DNA of 54,121 nt from Thermodesulfovibrionia bacterium (GTDB taxonomy: Bacteria; Nitrospirota; Thermodesulfovibrionia; UBA6902): assembly GCA_020053105.1 (NCBI GenBank), contig JAGVNU010000094.1:1-54121 (forward strand), given 5' to 3'. Both the position numbers and the translations under genes were made by a program. Every line of letters begins with the position of its first letter. Positions within the stretch are counted from its first letter, which is position 1. Below the pieces are notes generated by a model. That model was not told the DNA's origin. It ran no database searches and saw nothing but the letters and a program-made list of their open reading frames with translations. Positions 16,327 to 24,520 of this stretch are shown here, piece by piece.

Positions 16327-16611
16327 ATGACAAAATCGGTTCTAATTGAAAAAATCTCTGAGAAGCTGGAGGGACTTTCAAAAAAGCAGACGGAAGTAAT
16401 ATTAGAGACAATATTTGATAGCATTAAAGACTCTCTTGCCAAGGGAGGAAAGGTTGAGATCAGGGGCTTCGGCAATTTCAGGCTCCGCAACAGAAATGCG
16501 AGGAAAGCCAGAAACCCGAAGACCGGCGCAGGGGTGGATGTGCCGCCAAAGAAGGTCCCGTATTTCAAGGTCGGCAAAGAGCTCAGGGAGATGGTAAACA
16601 GCAAATTCTAG
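16327..16611 (+). CDS. ihfB: Integration host factor/HU family DNA-bending protein, beta-like
   Basis: A 94-residue HU/IHF protein. The dimerising helices (MTKSVLIEKISEKLEGLSKKQ) are followed by the family signature GGKVEIRGFGNFRLRNRNARKARNPKTG, with the intercalating proline in NPKTG. Position after rpsA and sppA matches ihfB in many genomes; distinguishing IHF-beta from HU by eye is not certain. It would help loop DNA at sigma54 promoters, such as those served by the NtrC-type regulator at 37258. Confidence 0.9.
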   Translation: MTKSVLIEKISEKLEGLSKKQTEVILETIFDSIKDSLAKGGKVEIRGFGNFRLRNRNARKARNPKTGAGVDVPPKKVPYFKVGKELREMVNSKF

Positions 16612-16669
16612 CGCCTTGGCAGATTACGATTTGATCGATTCAGAATGTTATTAAACGCATCCTGTTTTG

Positions 16670-16700
16670 AAAAAGCCCGGACATGAGTCCGGGCTTTTTT
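16670..16700 (+). terminator. Rho-independent terminator after ihfB
   Basis: A strong hairpin with arms AAGCCCGGAC and GTCCGGGCTT around ATGA is followed by a run of Ts. It ends the long core gene cluster. The preceding A-run makes it potentially bidirectional. Confidence 0.9.
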
Positions 16701-16767
16701 GTGATTACAGAAATAACATGATAACATTCCTTATATAGAGTCTTTTTTTCATGAAAGAGAAAACCGG

Positions 16768-17526
16768 ATGTCACACAAACATAACGACATATCTCATCAC
16801 GGAAAACCTTCAGGGAACAGGGAATGGCTGAACATCCATAAAAATACTGTACCGGAGTCTTCTGCGCAGGGCACAAAACCGAAAATAGAATTTGTACTTA
16901 AATGCGATTCTGCCGGGAGCCTGGAAGCTGTGTCTGCCGGAGTATCAAATTTAGTCCCGCCTGAAGCAGGCGTAAATATTATTCACAGCGGGATCGGCGA
17001 CATCAATGAGTCTGATATCTTAATGGCTGAAACAGGAAGCAGACTGATAGCCGGGTTTCAGGTCGGGGTATTGCCAGGCATAGACAGGGAATTGAAAGAA
17101 CATGTCGTTGAAGCGCGCCTCTATGACGTGATTTACAAATTGACGGATGATATAAAAGGTATTTCCGAAAGCTTTATGCCTCCCGTAGTGCAGGATGAAA
17201 TACTGGGCACTGCAAGGGTCATCGCCCTGTTTAAAAGCTGCAGGAAAGGCATCATTACAGGCTGCGAGGTCCTGACCGGTCATCTGACTGTGGGCAGGGA
17301 CTTCCGAATTATCGCTGCAGCAGGGCCGATCTATACCGGCACCATAGAGTCGCTTCATATAGAAAAAAATGCCGTGCAGAGTGCGCATTCGGGACAGAAG
17401 GCCGGTATAAAAATAAACGATTTCAATAAAGTAAAAATCGGGGACATCGTGGAAAGCTATCGCACACCGGCGATAAAGAAGACCCGTGCCTGGCGGCCGT
17501 CCGGGGGAGTAATACACATAACCTGA
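16768..17526 (+). CDS. Stand-alone IF-2 C-terminal-half protein (no GTPase domain)
   Basis: A 252-residue protein. Residues 38-130 match IF-2 domain III (FVLKCDSAGSLEAVS, GIGDINESDILMAET, AGFQVG). Residues 140-232 match domain IV, the fMet-tRNA-binding C2 fold (GTARVIALFKSCRKGIITGCEV, AGIKINDFNKVKIGDIVESY). The G domain and N-terminal domains are absent; in their place is a 37-residue polar, histidine-rich start. The reading frame is intact and starts 68 bases after a terminator, so it is a separate gene rather than the tail of infB. It may bind tRNA or the ribosome; its role is unknown. Confidence 0.8.
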   Translation: MSHKHNDISHHGKPSGNREWLNIHKNTVPESSAQGTKPKIEFVLKCDSAGSLEAVSAGVSNLVPPEAGVNIIHSGIGDINESDILMAETGSRLIAGFQVGVLPGIDRELKEHVVEARLYDVIYKLTDDIKGISESFMPPVVQDEILGTARVIALFKSCRKGIITGCEVLTGHLTVGRDFRIIAAAGPIYTGTIESLHIEKNAVQSAHSGQKAGIKINDFNKVKIGDIVESYRTPAIKKTRAWRPSGGVIHIT

Positions 17527-17680
17527 AAAGAGAATTTCATCTATATTCTCCTCTGCCGGACATTTCAAGTACTGTCCCGCGTCCTGTCTCTGCAGGACAA
17601 TCAGGCCTGCCTATTTCTTTATTCAACCTGACTTGATATAGTTAATAGGTATTAGTGGCAGCGCTCCCCGGCTTATTTTC

Positions 17681-17941
17681 ATGACCAGTATGAATAAGAA
17701 AGACAAACACAGTATATATAGCGGTATGGAGGATGTCGACAGATCATGTGTTCATGTCGTAATGATGATCGGCGTTGTTTTTGCAGTATTGTCTTATATT
17801 ATTTTTCCTGCCGGGATATTTGATATTCCTTTTGCTGAACTGACATCTGGTCCCGTCTTAAGACTGACAGGGTCTGTTATAGCCGGGGGCTTGGCAATAC
17901 TTATATTAATAGACGTCCGGGCCGTGTTCATAAAGCGATAG
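17681..17941 (+). CDS. Small two-helix membrane protein, unknown
   Basis: I do not recognise this 86-residue protein. It has a polar N-terminus (1-22), then two predicted membrane helices at about 25-45 (VVMMIGVVFAVLSYIIFPA) and 62-80 (LTGSVIAGGLAILILIDV), and a short basic tail (FIKR). The hydrophobic segments and codon pattern suggest a real gene. A hairpin at 18071-18094 may end its transcript. It stands alone between the IF-2-like gene and cobA-hemD. Confidence 0.55.
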   Translation: MTSMNKKDKHSIYSGMEDVDRSCVHVVMMIGVVFAVLSYIIFPAGIFDIPFAELTSGPVLRLTGSVIAGGLAILILIDVRAVFIKR

Positions 17942-18070
17942 CATGACACTTCCCATATACGCAACCTGCGTCATGTTCCCGTTCTATCTTAACGCCGAAA
18001 CATTATGGTATTATTTATGTCGTGCCTCATCCTTAGAAAGGATTGGTCCATTCCGCATCCGGTTTCACAA

Positions 18071-18094
18071 TCCCGATACGTCGGGACATTTTTC
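18071..18094 (+). terminator. Possible terminator before cobA-hemD
   Basis: The hairpin TCCCGA-TACG-TCGGGA is followed by CATTTTTC. The stem is short (six pairs) and the T-run interrupted, so it is a moderate candidate. It lies 27 bases before the cobA-hemD start. Confidence 0.4.
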
Positions 18095-18120
18095 TTATTG
18101 CGTCAAAATTATGGTAATCA

Positions 18121-19668
18121 ATGAAAGGTAAAGTATACATAGTCGGAGCAGGCCCCGGTGATATCGGGCTATTTACGGTCAAGGGGCTGAAATGCCTCCA
18201 GAATGCCGATGTTGTGGTGTACGATTTTCATCTCAATGCTCAGGTGCTGAACTATGTAAGCCACGACGCTGAATTCATTTATGCGGGCAAGCGCGGCGGC
18301 AAACACGACATGACCCAGGACATGATTAACCAGACCCTTGTTGAAAAGGCAAAGGAAGGCAAGACCATCTGTCGTCTTAAAGGCGGCGATCCCTTTGTGT
18401 TCGGCCGGGGAGGAGAAGAGGCGGAAGTCCTGGCAAAGGAGGGCATAGAATTTGAAGTGGTCCCCGGAATAAGTTCGGCCATTGCCGCCCCTGCGTATGC
18501 AGGCATACCTCTTACGCACAGATGTTATTCATCATCGTTTGCAGTCGTTCCCGGCTATGAGGATGTTACAAAGAAAGAGAGCTCTATTGACTGGGCGAGG
18601 CTCGCGACCGGGGTCGGAACAATCGTGTTCCTCATGACAGTCAAAAATATATCCATGGTCTGCCAGAGACTGATTGAAAACGGCCGAAACCCTGACACCC
18701 CTGTTGCGGTAATACGCTGGGGCACAAGGGCAGACCAGAACACGCTTGTCAGCACCCTCAGGAATATTACCGAACTGGTAAAAGAGAATGAAATCAAGCC
18801 GCCTGCCGTCATGGTAGTTGGAGAAGTCGTCAAACTGCGGGAAACCCTGAAATGGTACGAGAACAGACCACTGTTCGGACAGCGGATACTTGTAACGAGG
18901 GAACATGCTGTAGGATTCGAGCCGCTGGCGGACCTCGGCGCGGAGATAATCGAGTTTCGCACAATAGAGATTGTGCCTCCTGATGACTGGACAGAAATGG
19001 ACCGGGCGATAGAAAAAATAGATTCCTACAACTGGCTGATATTTACGAGCGCAAACGGGGTAAAATTCTTCTTTCAGAGATTAATGGATAAAGACAAAGA
19101 CATCCGGGAACTAAAGGGAGTGAAAATCTGCGCAGTCGGGACCAAGACCGCGTCGGCAATAAAACATCACGGGATAAAGGTTGACCTCGTCCCGGATAAG
19201 TTTAATGCCGAGGGATTGATCGAGGCATTCAGTCAGCAAAATAGCTCAGGGGCAAACGGCGGACCGGCCCTGCAGGGGACAAAAATACTTCTTCCCAGGG
19301 CAGAGACAGCAAGGGAAATATTTCCACAAAAGGTCAGGGAACTAGGCGGTGAGATAGATGTATTCACTGCCTATAAAACCGTCAAACCTGAAGTGCATGG
19401 AAAAAGGCTCAAACGGTTTTTGAAAGAGGGGAAAATCTCCATAGCGACATTCACCAGCGCGGCGACGTTTAATAATTACATGGACATAATGGGGGAAGAC
19501 GCCCTCGGTCTTTTAAAAGACGTCACCATCGCCGTAATAGGCCCTGTCACAGCAAAGGCCGTGGAGAAGGCGGGGTTGACAGTGCACATCATGCCCGAAG
19601 AGGCCACTGTCGATGCCATGGTCAAAGAGATAATTAATTGGGTATCAAAAAATAATACTTCGTATTAA
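18121..19668 (+). CDS. cobA-hemD: Uroporphyrinogen-III methyltransferase/synthase fusion (CobA-HemD)
   Basis: A 515-residue fusion in tetrapyrrole synthesis. Residues 1-245 are the SAM-dependent methylase: VYIVGAGPGDIGLFTVKG (5-22), RLKGGDPFVFGRGGEEA and VVPGISSAIAAPAYAGIPLTHR. Residues 255-515 are uroporphyrinogen-III synthase (GQRILVTRE, then IFTSANGVKFFF and FTSAATFNNY). It makes uroporphyrinogen III and methylates it to precorrin-2 for siroheme, cobalamin or haem d1/alternative haem routes. No other haem gene is in this window. Confidence 0.95.
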   Translation: MKGKVYIVGAGPGDIGLFTVKGLKCLQNADVVVYDFHLNAQVLNYVSHDAEFIYAGKRGGKHDMTQDMINQTLVEKAKEGKTICRLKGGDPFVFGRGGEEAEVLAKEGIEFEVVPGISSAIAAPAYAGIPLTHRCYSSSFAVVPGYEDVTKKESSIDWARLATGVGTIVFLMTVKNISMVCQRLIENGRNPDTPVAVIRWGTRADQNTLVSTLRNITELVKENEIKPPAVMVVGEVVKLRETLKWYENRPLFGQRILVTREHAVGFEPLADLGAEIIEFRTIEIVPPDDWTEMDRAIEKIDSYNWLIFTSANGVKFFFQRLMDKDKDIRELKGVKICAVGTKTASAIKHHGIKVDLVPDKFNAEGLIEAFSQQNSSGANGGPALQGTKILLPRAETAREIFPQKVRELGGEIDVFTAYKTVKPEVHGKRLKRFLKEGKISIATFTSAATFNNYMDIMGEDALGLLKDVTIAVIGPVTAKAVEKAGLTVHIMPEEATVDAMVKEIINWVSKNNTSY

Positions 19669-19687
19669 ACTTATTAAACCCCAATAA

Positions 19688-19792
19688 TCAAGTACCAAAT
19701 ACCAAATAAATCTCAAATCCCAAGGACCACTATCCAAAGCGGCTTTGCTTTGATATTTGGCCATTGGAATTTATTTGGAATTTGTTGCTTGA
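19688..19792. repeat. Long imperfect AT-rich inverted repeat
   Basis: The left arm (TCAAGTACCAAATACCAAAT onwards) pairs imperfectly with the right arm (ATTTGGAATTTGTTGCTTGA) over about 30 bases, around a short GC-richer centre. Intergenic repeats built of CCAAAT words are common in deltaproteobacterial and Nitrospirota genomes. It fills most of the gap between cobA-hemD and rnr and may also act as a weak terminator. Confidence 0.6.
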
Positions 19793-19886
19793 AGTTTGGA
19801 ATTTTTATTTATATAACTCAGCAATTTTATTTATTGCAAATAGTTATTTGCTGCAATAGTAGTATCTGCTCATGCTATAATCTCCT

Positions 19887-21983
19887 ATGTCTCCAAAATC
19901 CACAATAGACAGAGAATACATCTTTCATTTTCTCAAGACAAAGGCTTCTAAACCTCTAAGCCTTCGAGATATTACAAAAGCGCTCGATATCCATAAAACC
20001 GAGCTGCGGACACTAAAGAGGATCATGCGTTCCCTGCTTAACTCCGGGGACATCTTCATGACCAAAACCGGCAACTACGGCCTGGCTGAAAAAATGAATC
20101 TCATCACAGGTGAGTTTGAGGCGCACAGGGACGGGTATGGTTTTGTGCTCCCTGAAAAGTCCGGGGAGAGGGACATCTTCATCCCGCCCAGAAAGACAAT
20201 GGGGGCCATGTCCGGAGACCGCGTTATAGCAAGGGTGGAAAGTTCGGTAAAGCGGGAAGGCAGCATTATAAAAATACTCGAACGCGGCAAGAAGAATATT
20301 ATCGGAGAGCTGTGCCGCGAAAAGAACATCATTTATGTCAAACCAAAAGGGAAAAATGTACCTTTTTATATTCCTGTCGCTCCTGAAAACATGGGGAAAG
20401 CTCAAATCGGGGACACTGTCTCTGTTGAGATAACCGCCTTCCCGACTGCATCAAGCCCGCCAGAGGGAAAGGTCTTGAAAGTTCTCCCCGATGTCACGGA
20501 ACCAAGCTTGGAGACGGAACTTATTATTGAGCAGTATTCGCTGCCGCGGCGTTTCCCCGGTCCGGTGCTTGCTGAAGTCACGGCCCTGCAAGACAAGAGG
20601 ACCCCTGGACGCGTTGATTGCCGTGACTTTTTGACTGTGACCATTGACGGAGAGACAGCCAAGGATTTTGATGACGCGGTATCAATCAGCAGGACGGCCC
20701 ACGGATATATCCTGCATGTGCATATAGCAGACGTCAGTCATTATGTGCCATGGGATTCGGCCCTCGACCTTGAGGCAAGGCGCAGGGGGACAAGCGTGTA
20801 TTTCCCGGGCAGCGTAATTCCCATGCTGCCGGAGAAGCTGTCGAACAACCTCTGCAGTCTTGTGCCGAAGCAGGACCGGCTGACCTTTACAGTTGAAATG
20901 CATATTGACAGAGAAGGACAGATTACAGAAAAGGATTTCTATCAGAGCATTATTAACAGTAATGAAAGGATGACATATACCTCCGTCAAAAAAATCCTTG
21001 TCGACAATGACCATGATGAAAGAGAGCGGTATAGCTACCTGATTGAGAGCTTTGAAATTATGGAAGAGCTGTGCTCTGTCCTGAGGGAAAACAGGATAAG
21101 ACGGGGCAGTCTCGACTTTGATCTGCCTGAGCCTGAGATCCTGCTGGACCTGCAGGGACGGCCTGAATCTATTGTCAGGGCGGAACGCAACCTGGCGCAC
21201 ATGATCATTGAGGAATTCATGATAACGGCCAATGAGGCCGTAGCATCCCGCCTTGAAGGTCTGGATGTGCCGTCTCTTTACAGGGTACATGAAAAACCCG
21301 ACACTTCCAAGATTGAGGAACTCAAACCCATCTTCAGTTCCTTTGGCCTGAAGATGAAGATGTCCAGCACTAAGCTCTTCCATTCAATACTCAGCCAGGT
21401 AAAGGGGACCCCCGAGGAGTCCCTGCTGAACATACTTCTACTGCGCTCCCTTAAACAGGCAAAATACGCCACTGAAAACATCGGCCACTTCGGCCTCGCC
21501 TCAGACTCTTACACACATTTCACATCCCCAATCAGGAGGTACCCGGACCTTGTCGTACACAGGATACTTAAAGACACGCTGGGCAAAAATAATCTTTCAA
21601 ATGATATAAGAGGGTATCTTGAAAAAATCCTGCCGGACATAGCCGTTCAATCTTCCAGAACAGAGCGCACGGCCAGTGAAGCCGAAAGAGAAATTGTCAG
21701 CGCTATGAGGGCCTGGTTCATGAAAGACAAAGTGGGGGATGAATACACTGGCCTTGTAATGAACATATCGTCATATGGCCTGAAGATCCAGCTTAAGGAC
21801 ATGTTCGTTGAAGGCTTTCTGCATGTCTCCTCCATGGCAGATGATTATTACAGGTTCGATGAAAAGAATTACAGACTCGTTGGCCGCCGCAGAAAGAAAT
21901 CCTTTGTCGTCGGGCAGGAAGTGATCGTGAGGATAGAGCGCGTCAATATTGAAGAGAGAGATATCCAGTTAGGGCTGGTCTGA
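19887..21983 (+). CDS. rnr: Ribonuclease R
   Basis: A 698-residue 3'-5' exoribonuclease of the RNB family. It has an N-terminal winged helix (about 8-70), cold-shock OB folds (about 75-235), the RNB catalytic domain with the metal-binding Asp cluster in DGETAKDFDDAVSI, and a C-terminal S1 domain (EYTGLVMNISSYGLKIQL). It degrades structured RNA and acts in mRNA and rRNA turnover. The ORF is complete, and the length is normal. It appears to be a single-gene unit. Confidence 0.95.
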   Translation: MSPKSTIDREYIFHFLKTKASKPLSLRDITKALDIHKTELRTLKRIMRSLLNSGDIFMTKTGNYGLAEKMNLITGEFEAHRDGYGFVLPEKSGERDIFIPPRKTMGAMSGDRVIARVESSVKREGSIIKILERGKKNIIGELCREKNIIYVKPKGKNVPFYIPVAPENMGKAQIGDTVSVEITAFPTASSPPEGKVLKVLPDVTEPSLETELIIEQYSLPRRFPGPVLAEVTALQDKRTPGRVDCRDFLTVTIDGETAKDFDDAVSISRTAHGYILHVHIADVSHYVPWDSALDLEARRRGTSVYFPGSVIPMLPEKLSNNLCSLVPKQDRLTFTVEMHIDREGQITEKDFYQSIINSNERMTYTSVKKILVDNDHDERERYSYLIESFEIMEELCSVLRENRIRRGSLDFDLPEPEILLDLQGRPESIVRAERNLAHMIIEEFMITANEAVASRLEGLDVPSLYRVHEKPDTSKIEELKPIFSSFGLKMKMSSTKLFHSILSQVKGTPEESLLNILLLRSLKQAKYATENIGHFGLASDSYTHFTSPIRRYPDLVVHRILKDTLGKNNLSNDIRGYLEKILPDIAVQSSRTERTASEAEREIVSAMRAWFMKDKVGDEYTGLVMNISSYGLKIQLKDMFVEGFLHVSSMADDYYRFDEKNYRLVGRRRKKSFVVGQEVIVRIERVNIEERDIQLGLV

Positions 21984-22157
21984 AATGAAAATATAGTCAG
22001 CAACTTTCCTTTATCCCATCCGCAACCCTCGCCCCCCGGACCATTTCCTTTTAATATCTGATTAGTCAATAAGGTTTTCTTTAAGAAAAGCCGAATATAT
22101 GAGTATCGAATTAATTGGATTCAACTAACTCATCGGCCACAGTTTAGGAGAACCTGC

Positions 22158-23498
22158 TTGGGTAAGACCATTGCTGTCAGCTTTGAAGGAAATCAGGTAA
22201 AAATCGTCCACGCTTCCTTAAAAGGACCTACTCTCTCGGTTGACAGAACAGAAACGATTCCAGACGATAATTTCGATGCTTATCTCCAGGGAGATAAAGC
22301 AAAGGAGTATATTGTAACCTGCGAATTCAAGGGCGCTCATCATGGCGTATTTACTGTACCTATAGTAAAAGCAAAATACCTGGGAAAGATCATTGAATCG
22401 AAAATAAGAAAGGCCTCAGGGGAAAAAGACTTCGCCTTCATATATAGACGGCTTGGGGAGCGGACCGTTGAAAACAGAAAAGCGCTGGAGGTCTTTTATT
22501 ATGCTGTAAGCAATACTGACCTTAAGAACATTGCCGTGAGATTCTATGATAACGGCAAGACAGTCAAGGCGCTATATCCATCCGTTTTCTCCGCTGTATC
22601 ATTAATTGGCCCGGGGGAAGAGGGAGAAGGCTTCATGGGGGTCTTCAGCACAGGGAATGAACGGGTAGTTTTTTCAACTAAAAACGGGGCAGTCAACTTT
22701 ATCAGAAATTATGAATCGGATGAGAACGGGCTTACTGATTTTGACATTCAAAATCTAAACATGACCGTAACCTATTGTTTTCAAAATCTCAGAATATATC
22801 CTTCATCGGTCCTGCTTATGGGCAATTTATCCGGGTCATCAGATATCACTACCCTGCCTTCCGCGCCTTTGGCGGATCTGACAATGTCCGATAACATTCA
22901 TTGCAGCCGGGAAACTTATAATGATTTTATCCTGCCGATTGCGTCCTTCTTCACACCAGGGCCGTCAAATATCCTGGGCCGGGAATTCAAAAACATTAAT
23001 TCACTAAAGAGTTATTTTGCATATGCTTCCATGATTTTCATTATAATGGCTGTCTTATGCATGGGCCTTATGTTTAATGAAGCAAAAGATACCTCCGGGA
23101 AAAAACAGATGGTGACATCATCTGCTGAAAATATAGCGGATATTGAGAACATATTTTCTGAATACGTTGCAAGAGAAGACAGGATAAGGCAGTACAGACC
23201 GGCAGTGGAATTCATGAACAGACCGTCCCCTGATATTTATAAACTCTTAATTGCATTAGGCGGGATAAATATCAGGGACCTGAAATTCAATTCGATTGAA
23301 GCCGGGGTAAATGACGGTAGTTCTTTAATTGTAGAGGTAAGCGGGACGAGTTATGCAGATACATATTCTTTACTTCAGGCTTCATTCAAAGACATAATCG
23401 ATACTTTGAAAAAAACAGAACACCTGGAAGTTACAAATAAGTCGATTGATCTGGCAAACAATACCTTTAAAATAGAGATGAATTACAAAACGCAATGA
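22158..23498 (+). CDS. PilM-PilN-like (GspL-like) pilus assembly protein
   Basis: A 446-residue protein. The first 270 residues form a PilM-type actin-like domain (KTIAVSFEGNQVKIVHA at the start). A single membrane helix at about 285-307 (YFAYASMIFIIMAVLCMGLMF) leads to a PilN-like periplasmic part. This fusion plan is like GspL of type II secretion and MshI. The start is TTG, preceded by AGGAGAA. It is the first gene of the forward pilus operon and overlaps the next by four bases. The family assignment rests on layout and neighbours more than on strict motifs. Confidence 0.65.
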   Translation: MGKTIAVSFEGNQVKIVHASLKGPTLSVDRTETIPDDNFDAYLQGDKAKEYIVTCEFKGAHHGVFTVPIVKAKYLGKIIESKIRKASGEKDFAFIYRRLGERTVENRKALEVFYYAVSNTDLKNIAVRFYDNGKTVKALYPSVFSAVSLIGPGEEGEGFMGVFSTGNERVVFSTKNGAVNFIRNYESDENGLTDFDIQNLNMTVTYCFQNLRIYPSSVLLMGNLSGSSDITTLPSAPLADLTMSDNIHCSRETYNDFILPIASFFTPGPSNILGREFKNINSLKSYFAYASMIFIIMAVLCMGLMFNEAKDTSGKKQMVTSSAENIADIENIFSEYVAREDRIRQYRPAVEFMNRPSPDIYKLLIALGGINIRDLKFNSIEAGVNDGSSLIVEVSGTSYADTYSLLQASFKDIIDTLKKTEHLEVTNKSIDLANNTFKIEMNYKTQ

Positions 23499-24028
23499 AT
23501 TACTTCAACTACATTAAAAAAAGTCTTCCGTTGTATCTCGGAAGCGGTATTATTCTGGCGCTTTCAGTTTTCTCGCTGCTGATGGTCCACAAATATAATG
23601 ATCACCTGGATGATACAGCCAGTGTTATAACGGATATCAGTCAAAGAAAAACCATAGTCAAAAACGAGATCAAGAGGACGGATGACCTGATAAAATATTT
23701 AAGGGACGACCTTGATGTAGATATGACCCGGGCAAATCCCGAAAGACTGATTTTCCGCGCGCTCGATGATATAAAATCAAATTTTCATAATGCGGTGATA
23801 ACCGTGTCCCGGTTTGATGAAACAGGCAGCAACAATGAACTCCCCGTTGAAATCGAGGCCGGGATGAAAGACTACAAAATGGTCCTGGATTACGTAGCGT
23901 ATATTGAGTCCTTCAGGATACCTGACTTTGAAATCAGGCACATTTCCATCTCAGAAGGACAGGCAGGAGGTATAGTCCTGAAGATAACAGGCGTTCTCGC
24001 AATTCCTCCTTCGGATGCGCCTGCGTAA
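23495..24028 (+). CDS. PilO/GspM/MshJ-like pilus assembly protein
   Basis: A 177-residue protein with one N-terminal membrane helix (about 12-31), a coiled coil (35-70: DISQRKTIVKNEIKRTDDLI) and a ferredoxin-like periplasmic domain. This is the layout of PilO, GspM and MshJ. It starts inside the stop of the preceding gene and lies before the MshK-like gene, so the inner-membrane alignment subcomplex is encoded in order. Confidence 0.6.
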   Translation: MNYFNYIKKSLPLYLGSGIILALSVFSLLMVHKYNDHLDDTASVITDISQRKTIVKNEIKRTDDLIKYLRDDLDVDMTRANPERLIFRALDDIKSNFHNAVITVSRFDETGSNNELPVEIEAGMKDYKMVLDYVAYIESFRIPDFEIRHISISEGQAGGIVLKITGVLAIPPSDAPA

Positions 24029-24045
24029 AGGCAAAAGTATATTTT

Positions 24046-24516
24046 ATGGACAATAAAACAAAGATCCTGATTTTCTTTCCATTCGTGCTGGTAATAATAC
24101 TTGCCGTCACCGCTAATTATATACCTTTTGACAGGGGGCTTTCAGCAACTGAAGAGAGCGTATCAAGATTTAGACCTGCAAACATTGCTATAAAGGAAAT
24201 CCAAAGGATTGATTCAGTCCCGGATATTAAAGGCCCCCTGGATTTCAATTATTCTGCTGCAGGGAATTCATCACCGCCTGACAATGATTTAGTCTCTGAC
24301 CATGATTTGGGCCTTAATAATAAATCGACTGATTTAAACAAATCAGATGACAAGGTTTTATCGCTGATAATAATCAGCGGTGGAAACAGGTCGGCAATTA
24401 TTAAAGGAGTGCCGGTTAAGGAAGGAGACACAATAGCCGATATGAAAATAGTAAAGATACAGCACGACAGGGTCTTACTAAAAGACAAAACCTTAAAATG
24501 GATGTACCTGGAATAA
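24046..24516 (+). CDS. MshK/PilP/GspC-like periplasmic pilus protein
   Basis: A 156-residue protein with an N-terminal membrane helix (about 7-25) and a C-terminal domain (105-156) of the GspC homology-region type: LSLIIISGGNRSAIIKGVPVKEGDTIADMKIVKI and then VLLKDKTLKWM. Such domains contact the secretin N-domains. It lies directly before the secretin gene, which supports this role. The middle region is polar and low in complexity. Confidence 0.65.
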   Translation: MDNKTKILIFFPFVLVIILAVTANYIPFDRGLSATEESVSRFRPANIAIKEIQRIDSVPDIKGPLDFNYSAAGNSSPPDNDLVSDHDLGLNNKSTDLNKSDDKVLSLIIISGGNRSAIIKGVPVKEGDTIADMKIVKIQHDRVLLKDKTLKWMYLE

Positions 24517-24520
24517 CTAC

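Noticed and set aside
16768-17526. Pseudogene of infB
   Set aside because: The frame is intact with its own start and an added N-terminal segment, and no G-domain remnant lies upstream, so a separate gene is more likely.
17943-18131. Plus-strand frame of 62 codons before cobA-hemD
   Set aside because: No family match or ribosome site, it runs through a probable terminator hairpin and overlaps the cobA-hemD start.
20013-21383. Long minus-strand frames opposite rnr
   Set aside because: They are shadows of the RNase R gene and match no family.
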